DNA from: Candidatus Nitrotoga fabula
GTDB lineage: Bacteria > Pseudomonadota > Gammaproteobacteria > Burkholderiales > Gallionellaceae
Reading direction: 5' to 3'
NCBI RefSeq assembly: GCF_905221025.1
Contig: NZ_CAJNBL010000002.1
Location: 54,602 to 118,601, forward strand
DNA length: 64,000 bases
Of this stretch, positions 63,922-64,000 are shown piece after piece. The number at the start of each line of letters is the position of its first letter. Within the stretch, counting starts at the first letter, position 1. The position numbers and the translations under genes were made by a program. Below the pieces are notes generated by a model. The model was given only the letters and a program-made list of their open reading frames with translations, searched no databases and had not been told where the DNA came from.

Positions 63922-64000
63922 ATGGAAAAAGAAGACGCGCGATACCAAACGCTGGAACAGTTGCACGAGAGGCGAAAGCAAGTCATCCGGCTGCACAAAA
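63922..64000 (+). CDS. Partial transposase-like protein, truncated by the window edge
   Basis: Only the first 26 residues are present (MEKEDARYQTLEQLHERRKQ and so on). The pattern EDAR ... LHERRKQVIRLHK resembles the N-terminus of IS630-family winged-helix transposases. The assignment is tentative because the catalytic region is missing. Confidence 0.45.
   Translation, partial: MEKEDARYQTLEQLHERRKQVIRLHK

Overview
The window looks like a chromosomal segment of a betaproteobacterium. My best guess is a Nitrosomonas-like member of the Nitrosomonadales, based on gene style, mixed base composition (GC-rich genes, AT-rich gaps) and housekeeping order. This is recognition from memory, not a search result. 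Most genes are ordinary core functions in short operons with frequent 1-23 nt overlaps.

Layout. 1-15.6 kb: a stand-alone ClpA-type N-domain protein, a DUF1993-like protein, an unnamed membrane protein with an internally duplicated two-helix unit, a PEGLPA-type cation P-ATPase (TTG start), MltD, an RbgA/YlqF GTPase, a DODA-type dioxygenase, MtfA, a GST, and the divergent metE/metR pair. 15.6-24.5 kb: a complete type I-C CRISPR-Cas locus (cas3-cas5c-cas8c-cas7c-cas4-cas1-cas2) and a short array of six spacers with 37-nt repeats, preceded by a 31-codon membrane-peptide ORF with a strong Shine-Dalgarno. 24.5-26 kb: a scar-like stretch with an orphan secreted protein, an att-like tandem repeat and tRNA-Lys(CTT). 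26-48 kb: core genes including hslR, a beta-CASP nuclease-like protein, minCDE, a methyltransferase, fumC, def/mtiP/hpt/galU, ligA/zipA, tmk, an EamA transporter, dapC-dapD, yffB-dapE-prmB, and two glycosyltransferases, one fused to SEC-C and TPR-like segments. 48-55 kb: creA, a Cdd1-like HhH protein, rnk, a glycine-zipper lipoprotein, small membrane proteins, an SDR, a pirin, a cupin and a beta-carbonic anhydrase.

55.4-59.5 kb holds the most intriguing unit: four overlapping minus-strand genes for a C39-like cysteine peptidase, a RimK-type ATP-grasp ligase with a large N-terminal extension, a GCS2-type carboxylate-amine ligase and an N-formylglutamate amidohydrolase-like enzyme. Together they look like a peptide or amino-acid conjugate maker/trimmer of unknown product. 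59.6-64 kb is accessory DNA: a broken IS3-type transposase, a frameshifted small gene, a Dcm/Vsr/EcoRII-type restriction-modification cassette, and the start of a probable transposase running off the right edge.

Functional links. MetR probably controls metE. MtiP releases hypoxanthine, which Hpt two genes upstream would salvage. dapC, dapD and dapE supply lysine/diaminopimelate. MinCDE, ZipA and MltD serve division and the cell wall. CRISPR-Cas and the restriction-modification cassette are two separate defences, each beside signs of mobile DNA.
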